Shown one piece after another: positions 7,464-14,624 of a DNA stretch of 20,653 bases. The notes beneath the pieces are model-generated. The model was not told the DNA's origin, searched no databases, and saw only the letters and a program-made list of their open reading frames with translations. Numbering within the stretch: the first letter of the stretch is position 1; every line of letters begins with the position of its first letter. The position numbers were made by a program, and so were the translations under genes. Origin of the DNA: Aquabacter sp040755535 (GTDB taxonomy: Bacteria; Pseudomonadota; Alphaproteobacteria; Rhizobiales; Xanthobacteraceae); contig JBFMAV010000073.1 of NCBI GenBank assembly GCA_040755535.1, forward strand, positions 1-20,653, read 5' to 3'.

Positions 7464-7483
7464 TCTCCGGCCGTGGCCGGAGA
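7464..7483. terminator. Bidirectional terminator between degP and serB
   Basis: TCTCCGGC and GCCGGAGA form a perfect eight-pair stem around a CGTG loop, extendable by G-U and C-G pairs. It lies between the convergent degP and serB stops, only 8 bases after degP. It has no T-run, but its position and strength support a shared terminator. Confidence 0.55.
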
Positions 7484-7508
7484 TGATCCGCGATAGGCTG
7501 GGATAGGT

Positions 7509-8411
7509 TCAGATCCGCGCGAACTCTTCGTGGGTATAGCCCTGCATGTAGAGCAGCGCGGTCAGGTCGCCATGGTCGATTCTCACATGCGCGGCCTCGG
7601 CCACCTTGGGCTTGGCGTGAAAGGCCACGCCAATGCCGGCTTCTCCAAGCATTCCCAAGTCATTGGCACCATCTCCCACCGCCAGGGTTTCGGAGGGGGA
7701 GAGGCGGAGGCGGTCGCGGTAGGCGATGAGGGCGGCCGTCTTGGCGTCCCGCCCGAGGATCGGCTCCTCCACCAGGCCCGCAAAGGTGCCGGTCTCTTCG
7801 ACCAGCAGGCGGTTGGCGCGCTGCTCGTCGAAGCCGACGCGGGTCGCGATCGCCTGCGTGAACAAGGTGAAACCGCCCGACACCAGAACGGTATAAGCCC
7901 CGTGCGCCTTCATGGTGGCGACCAGTTCGGGGCCACCGGGCGTGAGGGTGATGCGCTCGCGCAGAAGGTCGTCGACCACGCCCGCCGAGAGGCCCTTGAG
8001 CAGCGCCACCCGCTCGCGCAGGGCCGGCTCGAAGGCGATTTCGCCGCGCATGGCGCGTTCGGTGATCGCGGATACGCGGTCTTTTATCCCCACTAAGTCC
8101 GCGAGTTCATCAATGCATTCCTGCCTTATTATGGTTGAGTCCATGTCGGCGACGAACAGCCGCTTGCGACGGTCGGCGGCGAGTTGCACCACCACATCCA
8201 CGGGCGCACCCGAGAGCGCCGCGCGGACTTGCGCCGCGATCTCCCGCGGCTCGGCCCCGAGCGGAGGATCGAAGGGGATGTCCACGGCCACGTCGGCGTG
8301 AAGCACGTGCGCCTCGCCGGCCTCGGCCAGGGCGCCGCGCGCGGCCGACACGATGTCACGGGACACGCACGGGTCCGACGGATCTGAGATAAGGGTCGCC
8401 ACATATACCAT
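7509..8411 (-). CDS. serB: Phosphoserine phosphatase
   Basis: The 300-residue cytosolic HAD-superfamily enzyme catalyses the last step of serine synthesis, O-phosphoserine to serine plus phosphate. All HAD motifs are visible: DMDSTI with nucleophile Asp89 and acid/base Asp91, Ser178 in VLVSGGFTLF, Lys224 in GRDAKTAAL, and the acidic pair in GDGANDLGML (Asp247, Asp251). ECIDELAD after motif I is typical of SerB. The first 75 residues form the regulatory N-terminal domain seen in longer SerB proteins. The ATG at 8411 gives the expected MVYVATLISDP opening, with a GGGA site about 9 bases upstream; longer frames would run far into miaA. The gene is divergent from miaA and converges on degP. Confidence 0.96.
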   Translation of the reverse strand: MVYVATLISDPSDPCVSRDIVSAARGALAEAGEAHVLHADVAVDIPFDPPLGAEPREIAAQVRAALSGAPVDVVVQLAADRRKRLFVADMDSTIIRQECIDELADLVGIKDRVSAITERAMRGEIAFEPALRERVALLKGLSAGVVDDLLRERITLTPGGPELVATMKAHGAYTVLVSGGFTLFTQAIATRVGFDEQRANRLLVEETGTFAGLVEEPILGRDAKTAALIAYRDRLRLSPSETLAVGDGANDLGMLGEAGIGVAFHAKPKVAEAAHVRIDHGDLTALLYMQGYTHEEFARI

Positions 8412-8439
8412 GGAGGAACATCCCGATGAGGTCGCTCTG

Positions 8440-9375
8440 ATGCACACCGCCTTAGTGTGCAGCGCAAAACCGGATGCGGTGCTCATCGCAGGTCCCACGG
8501 CCAGCGGCAAGTCTGCGCTCGCCATTGCGCTGGCTGAAAGGACCGGCGGGCTCGTCATTAATGCCGATTCCATGCAGGTCTACTCCGACCTTCGCGTCCT
8601 CACCGCCCGCCCGAGCCCGGAGGAAGAGGCGCGGTGCCCGCATGCCCTGTTCGGCCATGTGGATGGTGCCCGCGACTATTCGGTGGGACGCTGGGCGGAA
8701 GACGCGGCGCGCATGCTTGCGGAGGCCCGGGCCTCTGGCCGGCTGCCGATTTTCGTCGGCGGGACCGGGCTCTATTTCCGCGCCCTCACTGCCGGACTGA
8801 GCCCCATTCCGCCGATCCCCGAGGACGTGCGGGCGCGGATCCGCGAGGAAGCGGAGCCCGAGACGGCGCAAGTGCTGCATTCCCGGCTCGCGACGCGCGA
8901 TCCCGTGACCGCATTCGCCCTGCGGCCGACCGACCGGCAGCGCATCCTGCGGGCGCTCGAAGTGGTGGAGGCGACCGGCCGCCCCCTGACCGAATGGCAG
9001 GCCCTTTCAGGCGACCCGCTGCTGGACCCCGCACGCACACTTCGCGTGGTGCTGGACATGGACCGCGACACCTTGCGCGCGCGCATCGATGCCCGGTTCC
9101 TGGACATGATGGCGGCCGGCGCTCTGGAGGAGGTCGCGGCCCTGGCGAACCGTCGCCTTCCGCCCGACCGCACCATCCTCAAAGCGCATGGGGTGCCGGC
9201 ACTGACACGCCATCTGAAAGGCGAACTTGCGCTTTCCGAAGCGATCGCGGAGGGCCAGGCGGACACCCGGCGCTATGCCAAGCGGCAGCAGACCTGGTTC
9301 CGCCACCAAATGCCGGACTGGCAGCGCCATGCCCCAGAGGCCGCGCTCCCTGCCCTTCTCGCCGGCCTCGCCTGA
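8440..9375 (+). CDS. miaA: tRNA dimethylallyltransferase
   Basis: The 311-residue enzyme transfers the dimethylallyl group of DMAPP to the N6 of A37 in tRNAs reading codons that begin with U, the first step to (ms2)i6A. The P-loop GPTASGKS is at 18-25. It is followed by NADSMQVYSDLRVLTARPS, the GHVDGARDYSVGRW block, VGGTGLYFRALT, and the C-terminal KRQQTWFRHQMPDW motif. I prefer the ATG at 8440 because GAGG lies eight bases upstream. An in-frame ATG at 8410 would add ten residues (MEEHPDEVAL) and overlap the serB start. The gene ends at a TGA that directly abuts the stop of the convergent membrane-protein gene. Confidence 0.96.
   Translation: MHTALVCSAKPDAVLIAGPTASGKSALAIALAERTGGLVINADSMQVYSDLRVLTARPSPEEEARCPHALFGHVDGARDYSVGRWAEDAARMLAEARASGRLPIFVGGTGLYFRALTAGLSPIPPIPEDVRARIREEAEPETAQVLHSRLATRDPVTAFALRPTDRQRILRALEVVEATGRPLTEWQALSGDPLLDPARTLRVVLDMDRDTLRARIDARFLDMMAAGALEEVAALANRRLPPDRTILKAHGVPALTRHLKGELALSEAIAEGQADTRRYAKRQQTWFRHQMPDWQRHAPEAALPALLAGLA
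8441..8461 (+). promoter_or_regulatory. 21-bp dyad at the miaA start codon
   Basis: TGCACAC and GTGTGCA arms separated by seven bases begin within the miaA ATG. The dyad lies in the small serB/miaA control zone. It could be an operator for either gene or an RNA hairpin affecting miaA initiation. Confidence 0.3.
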
Positions 9376-10125
9376 TCAGCCGACGGCCACCCGTGCGCCG
9401 CGCGCGCCGGCCGCTTCCGGGCGCGCGCCCGCAAGCCTGATCCAGGCGGCGGCGATGGCGAGCAGGGCAAAGCCGATGGGACCATGGGGGCTTGCGTGGC
9501 TGACCTGGATTTCCCAGCCAAAGCCGATCAAAAGAACCAGCGCCGGCCATGGCGCCCGCCGCGCGAGAAAGAGCGCCGCCGCCGCGAACACGGCGGCCGT
9601 GAACACCGACCAGGAGCCGATCAGGCTCACCACGGAATGCACCCCGCCAATCCAAGGATCCACCCAGGTTGTGTCCAGCAGCAGCACGATGCCATCCATC
9701 TGGTGTGAGGTGAGTTGCCCGGACGCCTGCATCTCCTGCATCTGGAGAATGGTCCGACCGAGCCCAATGCCGCCGATGGAATCCAGGGCCGTGTAGCTGA
9801 TCAGAAAAAAGAAAGTGGCCGCCCGCGAGAGCCAGGCACAGAGGGCGGCGACCCCTGTTTCAACACCGGACACGGTCATCCAGAGGCCGATGGAGATCAA
9901 ACCGAGCATCGGCAGTTGAATGATGTGCAGCGTGAACCACCAGTGGGGGCCGAAATAAGCCAGAGCCCAATGACGCGGATCATAGGGCTGGCTGGTGCAC
10001 AGATAGGCATACATGCCGGGATCGGCCGTGAAGCCCGCCGGGTGGAACAGGCCCATGCCCACCAGCACCAGGGGCGCCACGCCCAGGCACAGCCACCACA
10101 GCCCCGTCCGGATCGCCCTGTCCAT
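9376..10125 (-). CDS. Uncharacterised multi-pass membrane protein
   Basis: I do not recognise this 249-residue protein as a member of a named family. It has about six hydrophobic segments (roughly 8-27, 63-83, 93-112, 158-187, 193-207, 213-232). Several His/Trp-rich motifs sit at membrane edges: RHWALAYFGPHWWFTLHI (51-68), GGVHSVV (160-166) and SHASPHGPIG (209-218). The ATG at 10125 has a strong GAGGAGGG ribosome site. It lies 119 bases after the MsrQ-like gene on the same strand, so co-transcription is possible but not shown. Clustered histidines near membrane faces could bind haem or metal, an idea based only on composition. The C-terminal 20 residues are Ala/Arg-rich and likely cytoplasmic. 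Confidence 0.75.
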   Translation of the reverse strand: MDRAIRTGLWWLCLGVAPLVLVGMGLFHPAGFTADPGMYAYLCTSQPYDPRHWALAYFGPHWWFTLHIIQLPMLGLISIGLWMTVSGVETGVAALCAWLSRAATFFFLISYTALDSIGGIGLGRTILQMQEMQASGQLTSHQMDGIVLLLDTTWVDPWIGGVHSVVSLIGSWSVFTAAVFAAAALFLARRAPWPALVLLIGFGWEIQVSHASPHGPIGFALLAIAAAWIRLAGARPEAAGARGARVAVG

Positions 10126-10244
10126 GGCCCCCTCCTCTACCCTTCGGAACCATAGCGCGGAATCGTGCGGGGGCACGTCCGATCTGCTGGCCGGGCCATG
10201 AGATCGGCAAGAGTCTTCCCAAAAGATGTGGAAGCCAAATAGGG

Positions 10245-11120
10245 CTAAAGCGGATTCGGCGCAGGCTGCCGCTTGACGTCTTTTGCCTGAACCGTTTTTC
10301 GCGGCGGAAAGAAATGTTTGCGGAGGAATGTGGCGAATACCAATGCAAGACCACCCATCAGCACCCACAGCGCCGGGCTGATGCCGAAGGCGGGCTGGAC
10401 GTTCGCTTCCAGCACCAGCCACGGATCAATGCCGGTGGTCGCGGCATACCATGCGACCTCTCCCAGGGCGGTGAGCCCGGCCGAGAGGATGACCACGAGG
10501 AGAAGGCGCGGGAGCGTGACGTCGCCCGTCAGGCGATGGGCGATGCGATAGGCAAAGAGAAAGATGAGGCCCCCCCCCATCAGAACCGCCTCGGTCACGT
10601 CCAGCTTCGATTGAATGAGAAAATGCGCAATGGCCAGGATGGCGATCAGATATACGCTGGAATGCAGCGCATTCCACCGTTTACCACCCATGCGGCGGAT
10701 GACCCTGTCAAAGGACGTTCCCCCCAGCACCAGCAGCAGAAGGACGGCAAGCGCGCCGATGGCCAGATAGAAGCGAAGCGCAATCTCCCGCGCCGTTGCC
10801 CCGAGATCAAACCCCTGGTCCGCCGTGAACAGGAACACATGAAGGGCCGCATAGGCCAAGGCCGCAAGCCCGAGGATGCGGCGCGCCAGAACCAACTTCG
10901 GCCAATGGAAGAGGCGCCGGACCGGCGTGACCGCCAGACTCAGCAGCAGGAAGCGAACCGCCCAAAGTCCGGTGAAATGGATCGCCTGCGTCAGCGGACG
11001 CGCGCCGAGGTCGCCAGAAAGGGCAAAGGCGGCCAGCCAGAGCGCCGGCGCGAAGGAAACCAGGAGTGCGGCGGATTTCTCAGGCGAGAATTTGCCCGAC
11101 TTTTCCCGAAACAGCGCCAT
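10245..11120 (-). CDS. msrQ: MsrQ-like haem b membrane subunit (YedZ family)
   Basis: The 291-residue six-helix membrane protein of the ferric-reductase-like family matches MsrQ, which passes electrons from the quinone pool or a flavin donor to the periplasmic methionine-sulfoxide reductase MsrP. Family blocks are IHFTGLWAVRFLLLSLAVTPVRRL (47-70), RRILGLAALAYAALHVFLF (80-98) and GKRWNALHSSVYLIAILAIAHFL (146-168). Candidate haem-ligand histidines are at 48, 94, 153 and 166. It is longer than the E. coli protein, but about 290-300 residues is normal in Hyphomicrobiales. No msrP gene lies beside it. A 9-base G run (coding strand, complement of 10570-10578) encodes MGGGL. The ribosome site is weak (GGGAG about 11 bases upstream). 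Confidence 0.85.
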   Translation of the reverse strand: MALFREKSGKFSPEKSAALLVSFAPALWLAAFALSGDLGARPLTQAIHFTGLWAVRFLLLSLAVTPVRRLFHWPKLVLARRILGLAALAYAALHVFLFTADQGFDLGATAREIALRFYLAIGALAVLLLLVLGGTSFDRVIRRMGGKRWNALHSSVYLIAILAIAHFLIQSKLDVTEAVLMGGGLIFLFAYRIAHRLTGDVTLPRLLLVVILSAGLTALGEVAWYAATTGIDPWLVLEANVQPAFGISPALWVLMGGLALVFATFLRKHFFPPRKTVQAKDVKRQPAPNPL

Positions 11121-11237
11121 GCAACCCAGGCTCCCGTGTGACGTGCGGAGATAGTCGCTGTTTGTTCGCGCCGCCTTGCGGCAAGGTTACGGGCGCCGCG
11201 CGCACATTGCCGTGAAGTCGCGCATCAGAGCCGGAGC

Positions 11238-11283
11238 CCGATCCGGTTGAATCAACCGGATCGGTGAATGCGTCTCTGCATTC
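11238..11283. repeat. Two adjacent palindromes between thyA and msrQ
   Basis: CCGATCCGGTTGA and TCAACCGGATCGG are perfect 13-base arms around one central A (11238-11264). Two bases into its right edge region a second hairpin follows: GAATGC/GCATTC with a 6-base loop (11266-11283). They lie about 55 bases past the thyA stop and 120 bases upstream of msrQ. The block resembles the dispersed palindromic elements of rhizobial genomes and could also end thyA transcription. Copy number cannot be judged from one window. Confidence 0.5.
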
Positions 11284-11338
11284 TTGACGGAGAACGCTGT
11301 GCCGATCTGATCGCGATGCCGTCAGACCGGAACCTGCT

Positions 11339-12133
11339 CTAGACTGCCACCGGTGCCTTGATGGCCGGATGGGGATCGTAGCCCTCGATCACGATGTCCT
11401 CGGCGCGGAAGGCGAAGAGATCGGTGACGGCGGAATTGAGCCGAAGGGTCGGCAGGGCGCGGGGGGAGCGGGAGAGCTGCTCGCGCGCCTGATCGAGGTG
11501 ATTCAGGTAGAGATGGGCGTCGCCGAAGGTGTGGACAAAGTCTCCCACCTTCAGTCCGCATACCTGCGCCACCATATGCGTCAGGAGCGCGTAGGAGGCG
11601 ATGTTGAAGGGTACGCCCAGGAATACGTCGGCTGACCTTTGATAAAGCTGGCAGGACAGCCGGCCCTCCGCGACATGGAACTGGAACAGGCAGTGGCAGG
11701 GCGGCAGCGCCATCTTGGGCACGTCCGCCGGGTTCCATGCCGTTACGATCAGGCGGCGGGAGTCCGGATTGCGGCGCAAATCCACCAGCAACTGCGCGAT
11801 CTGGTCGATGGTCTGCCCGTCCGGCGCCGGCCAGGACCGCCATTGATGGCCATAGACGGGTCCAAGCTCTCCCGCGCCGTCGGCCCATTCGTCCCAGATG
11901 GTGACGCCATTCTGGTTCAGGTAGCGAACATTGGTATCGCCCGCCAGGAACCACAGCAGCTCATGGACGATGGATTTCAGATGTAACTTTTTGGTCGTGA
12001 CGAGGGGAAATCCGTCGGCCAAGGAGAAGCGCATCTGGTGGCCGAAGAGGGAGAGGGTGCCCGTGCCGGTGCGGTCGTCCTTGCGCACGCCATCGGTCAG
12101 GATGCGCTCGATCAAATCGAGATAGGTCCGCAT
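11339..12133 (-). CDS. thyA: Thymidylate synthase (folate-dependent, ThyA type)
   Basis: The 264-residue enzyme methylates dUMP to dTMP using methylene-tetrahydrofolate, the committed step of thymidine nucleotide synthesis. Its length is exactly that of the E. coli enzyme. The catalytic cysteine is Cys146 in LPPCHCLFQFHV. Other blocks are DDRTGTGTLSLFG (19-31), LHELLWFL-type VHELLWFLAGDTN (56-68), RRLIVTAWNP (126-135), SADVFLGVPFNIASYALL and HLYLNHLDQ. The ATG at 12133 follows a strong GGGAGGG and gives the standard MRTYLDLIERIL opening. The usual dihydrofolate reductase neighbour is absent on the downstream side, where msrQ lies instead. The gene is divergent from the type VI secretion operon, with about 257 bases between the start codons. 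Confidence 0.97.
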   Translation of the reverse strand: MRTYLDLIERILTDGVRKDDRTGTGTLSLFGHQMRFSLADGFPLVTTKKLHLKSIVHELLWFLAGDTNVRYLNQNGVTIWDEWADGAGELGPVYGHQWRSWPAPDGQTIDQIAQLLVDLRRNPDSRRLIVTAWNPADVPKMALPPCHCLFQFHVAEGRLSCQLYQRSADVFLGVPFNIASYALLTHMVAQVCGLKVGDFVHTFGDAHLYLNHLDQAREQLSRSPRALPTLRLNSAVTDLFAFRAEDIVIEGYDPHPAIKAPVAV

Positions 12134-12390
12134 TTCGCGCCCTCCCTGTGTGCGGCCCGCCGGCCGGCCAGCCTCTGCGCATGTGGCACTCCCCCGCATC
12201 GGAGTCCATGCCCCGCCGCCATTCGCCGGCGCTGCGGCAAAGGTCATCCCCTCATTTCTGAGCCTCTGATTCGGACCGACCGTCGCAAGAACGCAATCAA
12301 GGTTTCATGACACCGTCAAAGAAGGCAGGGAAAACGACAGCTGTTTTCCGTCCCGACACCGCTTTTCGGCCGGGACCTGATCGAGGCGAT

Positions 12391-14058
12391 ATGAGCGAGG
12401 ATACCATCCCCTCCTTCGAGGATGCGCGCAGCCAGGTGCTCGCTGCCGTCCTGTCGCCGGACCCCGTGGGGATCGATCTGCGCGCAACGCCGGCTTTCGA
12501 GGAACTTGAGGGCGAGGTCCGCCGCATCGAGACCGAAGGTCCCCACGCGGTGCGCTGGGACAAGGTCGCCCGCGAAGCCCTGTCTCTCCTATCCCAGGGG
12601 CGCGATCTGCTGGTGGGCGCCTGGTTGACCTATGCCTTGACCCAGACCGAAGGATGGCGCGGGCTCGCGGTCGGCATAGATGGCCTTTCGGCCATGATTG
12701 AAACGCTTTGGGAGGGGCTTCCACCGAAGCGCGAGCGTGCCCGTGTCGGCGTGTTGGAATGGCTGGTGGTGCGGGTGACCCCGATTGTGTCGCCGCTCGC
12801 CGTCACAGAGGCAGATATCCCGGCCGTGCTGCATGCCAGTGCCCGCTTGGAAAGCCTCGCCGTCCTTATGCCTCAGAAGTTGGTCAAAGAGCAGGTTGCC
12901 CTTGGTGAATTGGTGCGCGCAGTGCGCGCCAAGGCGCAGGAAGCGAAGGAACTGCTCGCTCGCGCGGAGGCCGATCGCGCCCGGCGGGAGGCCGAAGCCG
13001 AGGCCGCGCTCCAGGCCGCAACTGCCGTGCCAGAGATGCCGGCGGCGAGCCAAACGGCCGCTGAGGCGCCCCAGGCCCGTGCCGAACCCTCCCGGGCCGC
13101 CGCGCCGCCGCCGCCAAGCGTGGCGCCGCCGCCCGCCGCCCCCGCAGGCGGGGCGGATCTCGACCGCGCCATCGGCGCTTTGTCGGACAGCATGCGCCAG
13201 CACGCAGCTCACTTGCGGGACGTTGATCTCGCGGACTCGCGCAGCTATCGGCTCGCGCGCACCGCCGCCTGGCTCGATATTTCGGGCCCACCCGACTCCA
13301 AGGGAAATGCCACCCCCCTCATGGCGCCCTCCGCCCAACGCCGCCAAGGCGTGGAAGCGATGCGGCGTGCCGGCGAGAACGAGGCGGTGGTCCGCGACCT
13401 TGAGGGGCTGATCGGCTCGGCCCCCTTCTGGTTGGATGCCAACCGTCTCTCGGCCGAAGCCCTGCTCTCCCTCGGGCCGCGCTATGCCATGGCCGTGGAG
13501 GCCGTGATCGAACAGACCTTGGCGTTTGTTCGCCGGCTGCCGACGCTTCTCGACCTGACGTTTCAGGACGGGACGCCGTTCGCGGACGCCGCCACCCGCA
13601 ATTGGATCGACCAGCACAGCCCCACGTCCGGCGGCGCGGAAGGGAATGCGCCCGCCGAGGGCCTCGCTGACCTGACCAGCGAGGTGCGCGAGATGGTTGG
13701 CGCGGGACGCAAGTCCGAGGCATTGGACCTGCTCGCGGCCGCGCGCGAGACCGCCTCCGGCCAGCGCGCCCAGTTCGACATCCATCTGCTTCAGGCACAA
13801 ACCTGCCTCGATCTCGACCTGCCTGCGATCGCCCTTCCGCTGGTCCAGTATCTGGAAGGCGAGGTGGAGCGGCGCAACCTTGATGGCTGGGAGCCAACGC
13901 TCGCCTTGAGGACCGCCGGCCTCGCTCTGCGGGCCTATCGCCACCCGGCGGCCGAAAAGCTGCTGGGCGAGCGCGCCTTGCGCGACGGGTTGGATGGCGC
14001 GCGGCGCCGCCTTGCCCGTCTGGATCTTCGCACCGCCGTCCGGCTGGTACACGCCTGA
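12391..14058 (+). CDS. tssA: Type VI secretion system protein TssA
   Basis: This 555-residue protein is a TssA, which docks on the baseplate and coordinates tail tube and sheath polymerisation. The N-terminal ImpA_N domain covers about 15-125 (VLSPDPVGIDLRATPAFEELE, then WLTYALTQTEGWRGLAVGI and TLWEGLPPKRERAR). An Ala/Pro/Glu-rich linker follows (about 185-255, with a poly-Pro stretch). A VasJ-like C-terminal region runs from about 258 to the end (SYRLARTAAWLDI, GSAPFWLDANRLSAEALLSLG). I chose MSEDTIPSFEDA because it places the domain near the start and follows a GAGG. An ATG at 12307 with AAGG upstream would add 28 basic residues and remains possible. It is the first gene of the operon, and tssB begins 23 bases later. 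Confidence 0.92.
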   Translation: MSEDTIPSFEDARSQVLAAVLSPDPVGIDLRATPAFEELEGEVRRIETEGPHAVRWDKVAREALSLLSQGRDLLVGAWLTYALTQTEGWRGLAVGIDGLSAMIETLWEGLPPKRERARVGVLEWLVVRVTPIVSPLAVTEADIPAVLHASARLESLAVLMPQKLVKEQVALGELVRAVRAKAQEAKELLARAEADRARREAEAEAALQAATAVPEMPAASQTAAEAPQARAEPSRAAAPPPPSVAPPPAAPAGGADLDRAIGALSDSMRQHAAHLRDVDLADSRSYRLARTAAWLDISGPPDSKGNATPLMAPSAQRRQGVEAMRRAGENEAVVRDLEGLIGSAPFWLDANRLSAEALLSLGPRYAMAVEAVIEQTLAFVRRLPTLLDLTFQDGTPFADAATRNWIDQHSPTSGGAEGNAPAEGLADLTSEVREMVGAGRKSEALDLLAAARETASGQRAQFDIHLLQAQTCLDLDLPAIALPLVQYLEGEVERRNLDGWEPTLALRTAGLALRAYRHPAAEKLLGERALRDGLDGARRRLARLDLRTAVRLVHA

Positions 14059-14081
14059 GGCATCGTTAGGGGGACAAGGAC

Positions 14082-14576
14082 ATGGCCGATTCCGTCGCAC
14101 CCAAGGAACGCGTGAACATCCGGTACCGCCCGGCGACCGGTAATGCCAAGGAAGAGGTTGAGCTTCCGCTGAAGGTTCTGGTGGTGGGAGATTTTACCCA
14201 GAAGGCTGACGAGCGCCCGGTGGAAGAGCGCGACCTCGTGTCCGTGAACAAGGACAATTTCGACGAGGTGCTGAAGGGCAACAATCTCTCGGTTGACCTC
14301 TCGGTCGAAGACAAATTGAGCGAGGGTGCAGGCGATGAGAAGATTGCGGTGCATCTGAAGTTCGACCGGCTGAAAGATTTCGAGCCGGAAGCCGTCGTTC
14401 AGCAGGTGCCGGAGCTCAAGAAGCTGCTGGAACTGCGCGAGGCGCTGGTGGCCCTCAAAGGTCCGCTCGGCAATGTCCCGGCCTTCCGCAAGATGATCCA
14501 GAGCGTGATCGAGGACGAGGCGGCCCGCCAGCGGTTCCTGTCCGAAGTGACCGACTCCACCGAGAACAAGGGCTGA
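14082..14576 (+). CDS. tssB: Type VI secretion sheath small subunit TssB
   Basis: The 164-residue TssB (VipA/ImpB) pairs with TssC to form the contractile sheath in the cytosol. Recognisable blocks are RVNIRYRPATG, ELPLKVLVVGDF (27-38), the charged DERPVEERDLVSVNKDNFDEVL segment, and FDRLKDFEPEAVVQQVPELKKLLELREALVALKGPLGN, which is close to the family consensus. The length is typical. The ATG has an AAGGA just upstream with short spacing. It lies between tssA and tssC with no tagJ (impE) gene inserted, unlike some other clusters. Confidence 0.96.
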   Translation: MADSVAPKERVNIRYRPATGNAKEEVELPLKVLVVGDFTQKADERPVEERDLVSVNKDNFDEVLKGNNLSVDLSVEDKLSEGAGDEKIAVHLKFDRLKDFEPEAVVQQVPELKKLLELREALVALKGPLGNVPAFRKMIQSVIEDEAARQRFLSEVTDSTENKG

Positions 14577-14624
14577 TCCGATCCGGGCAAATCCCTGGGT
14601 CCGAGACATTCGGAGACCGCTTCC

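Noticed and set aside
12184..12198. Possible sigma-54 promoter (TGGCAC then GC) upstream of tssA.
   Set aside because: The GG-to-GC spacing is one base short and the TT of TTGC is missing, so it does not meet the strict -24/-12 requirement.
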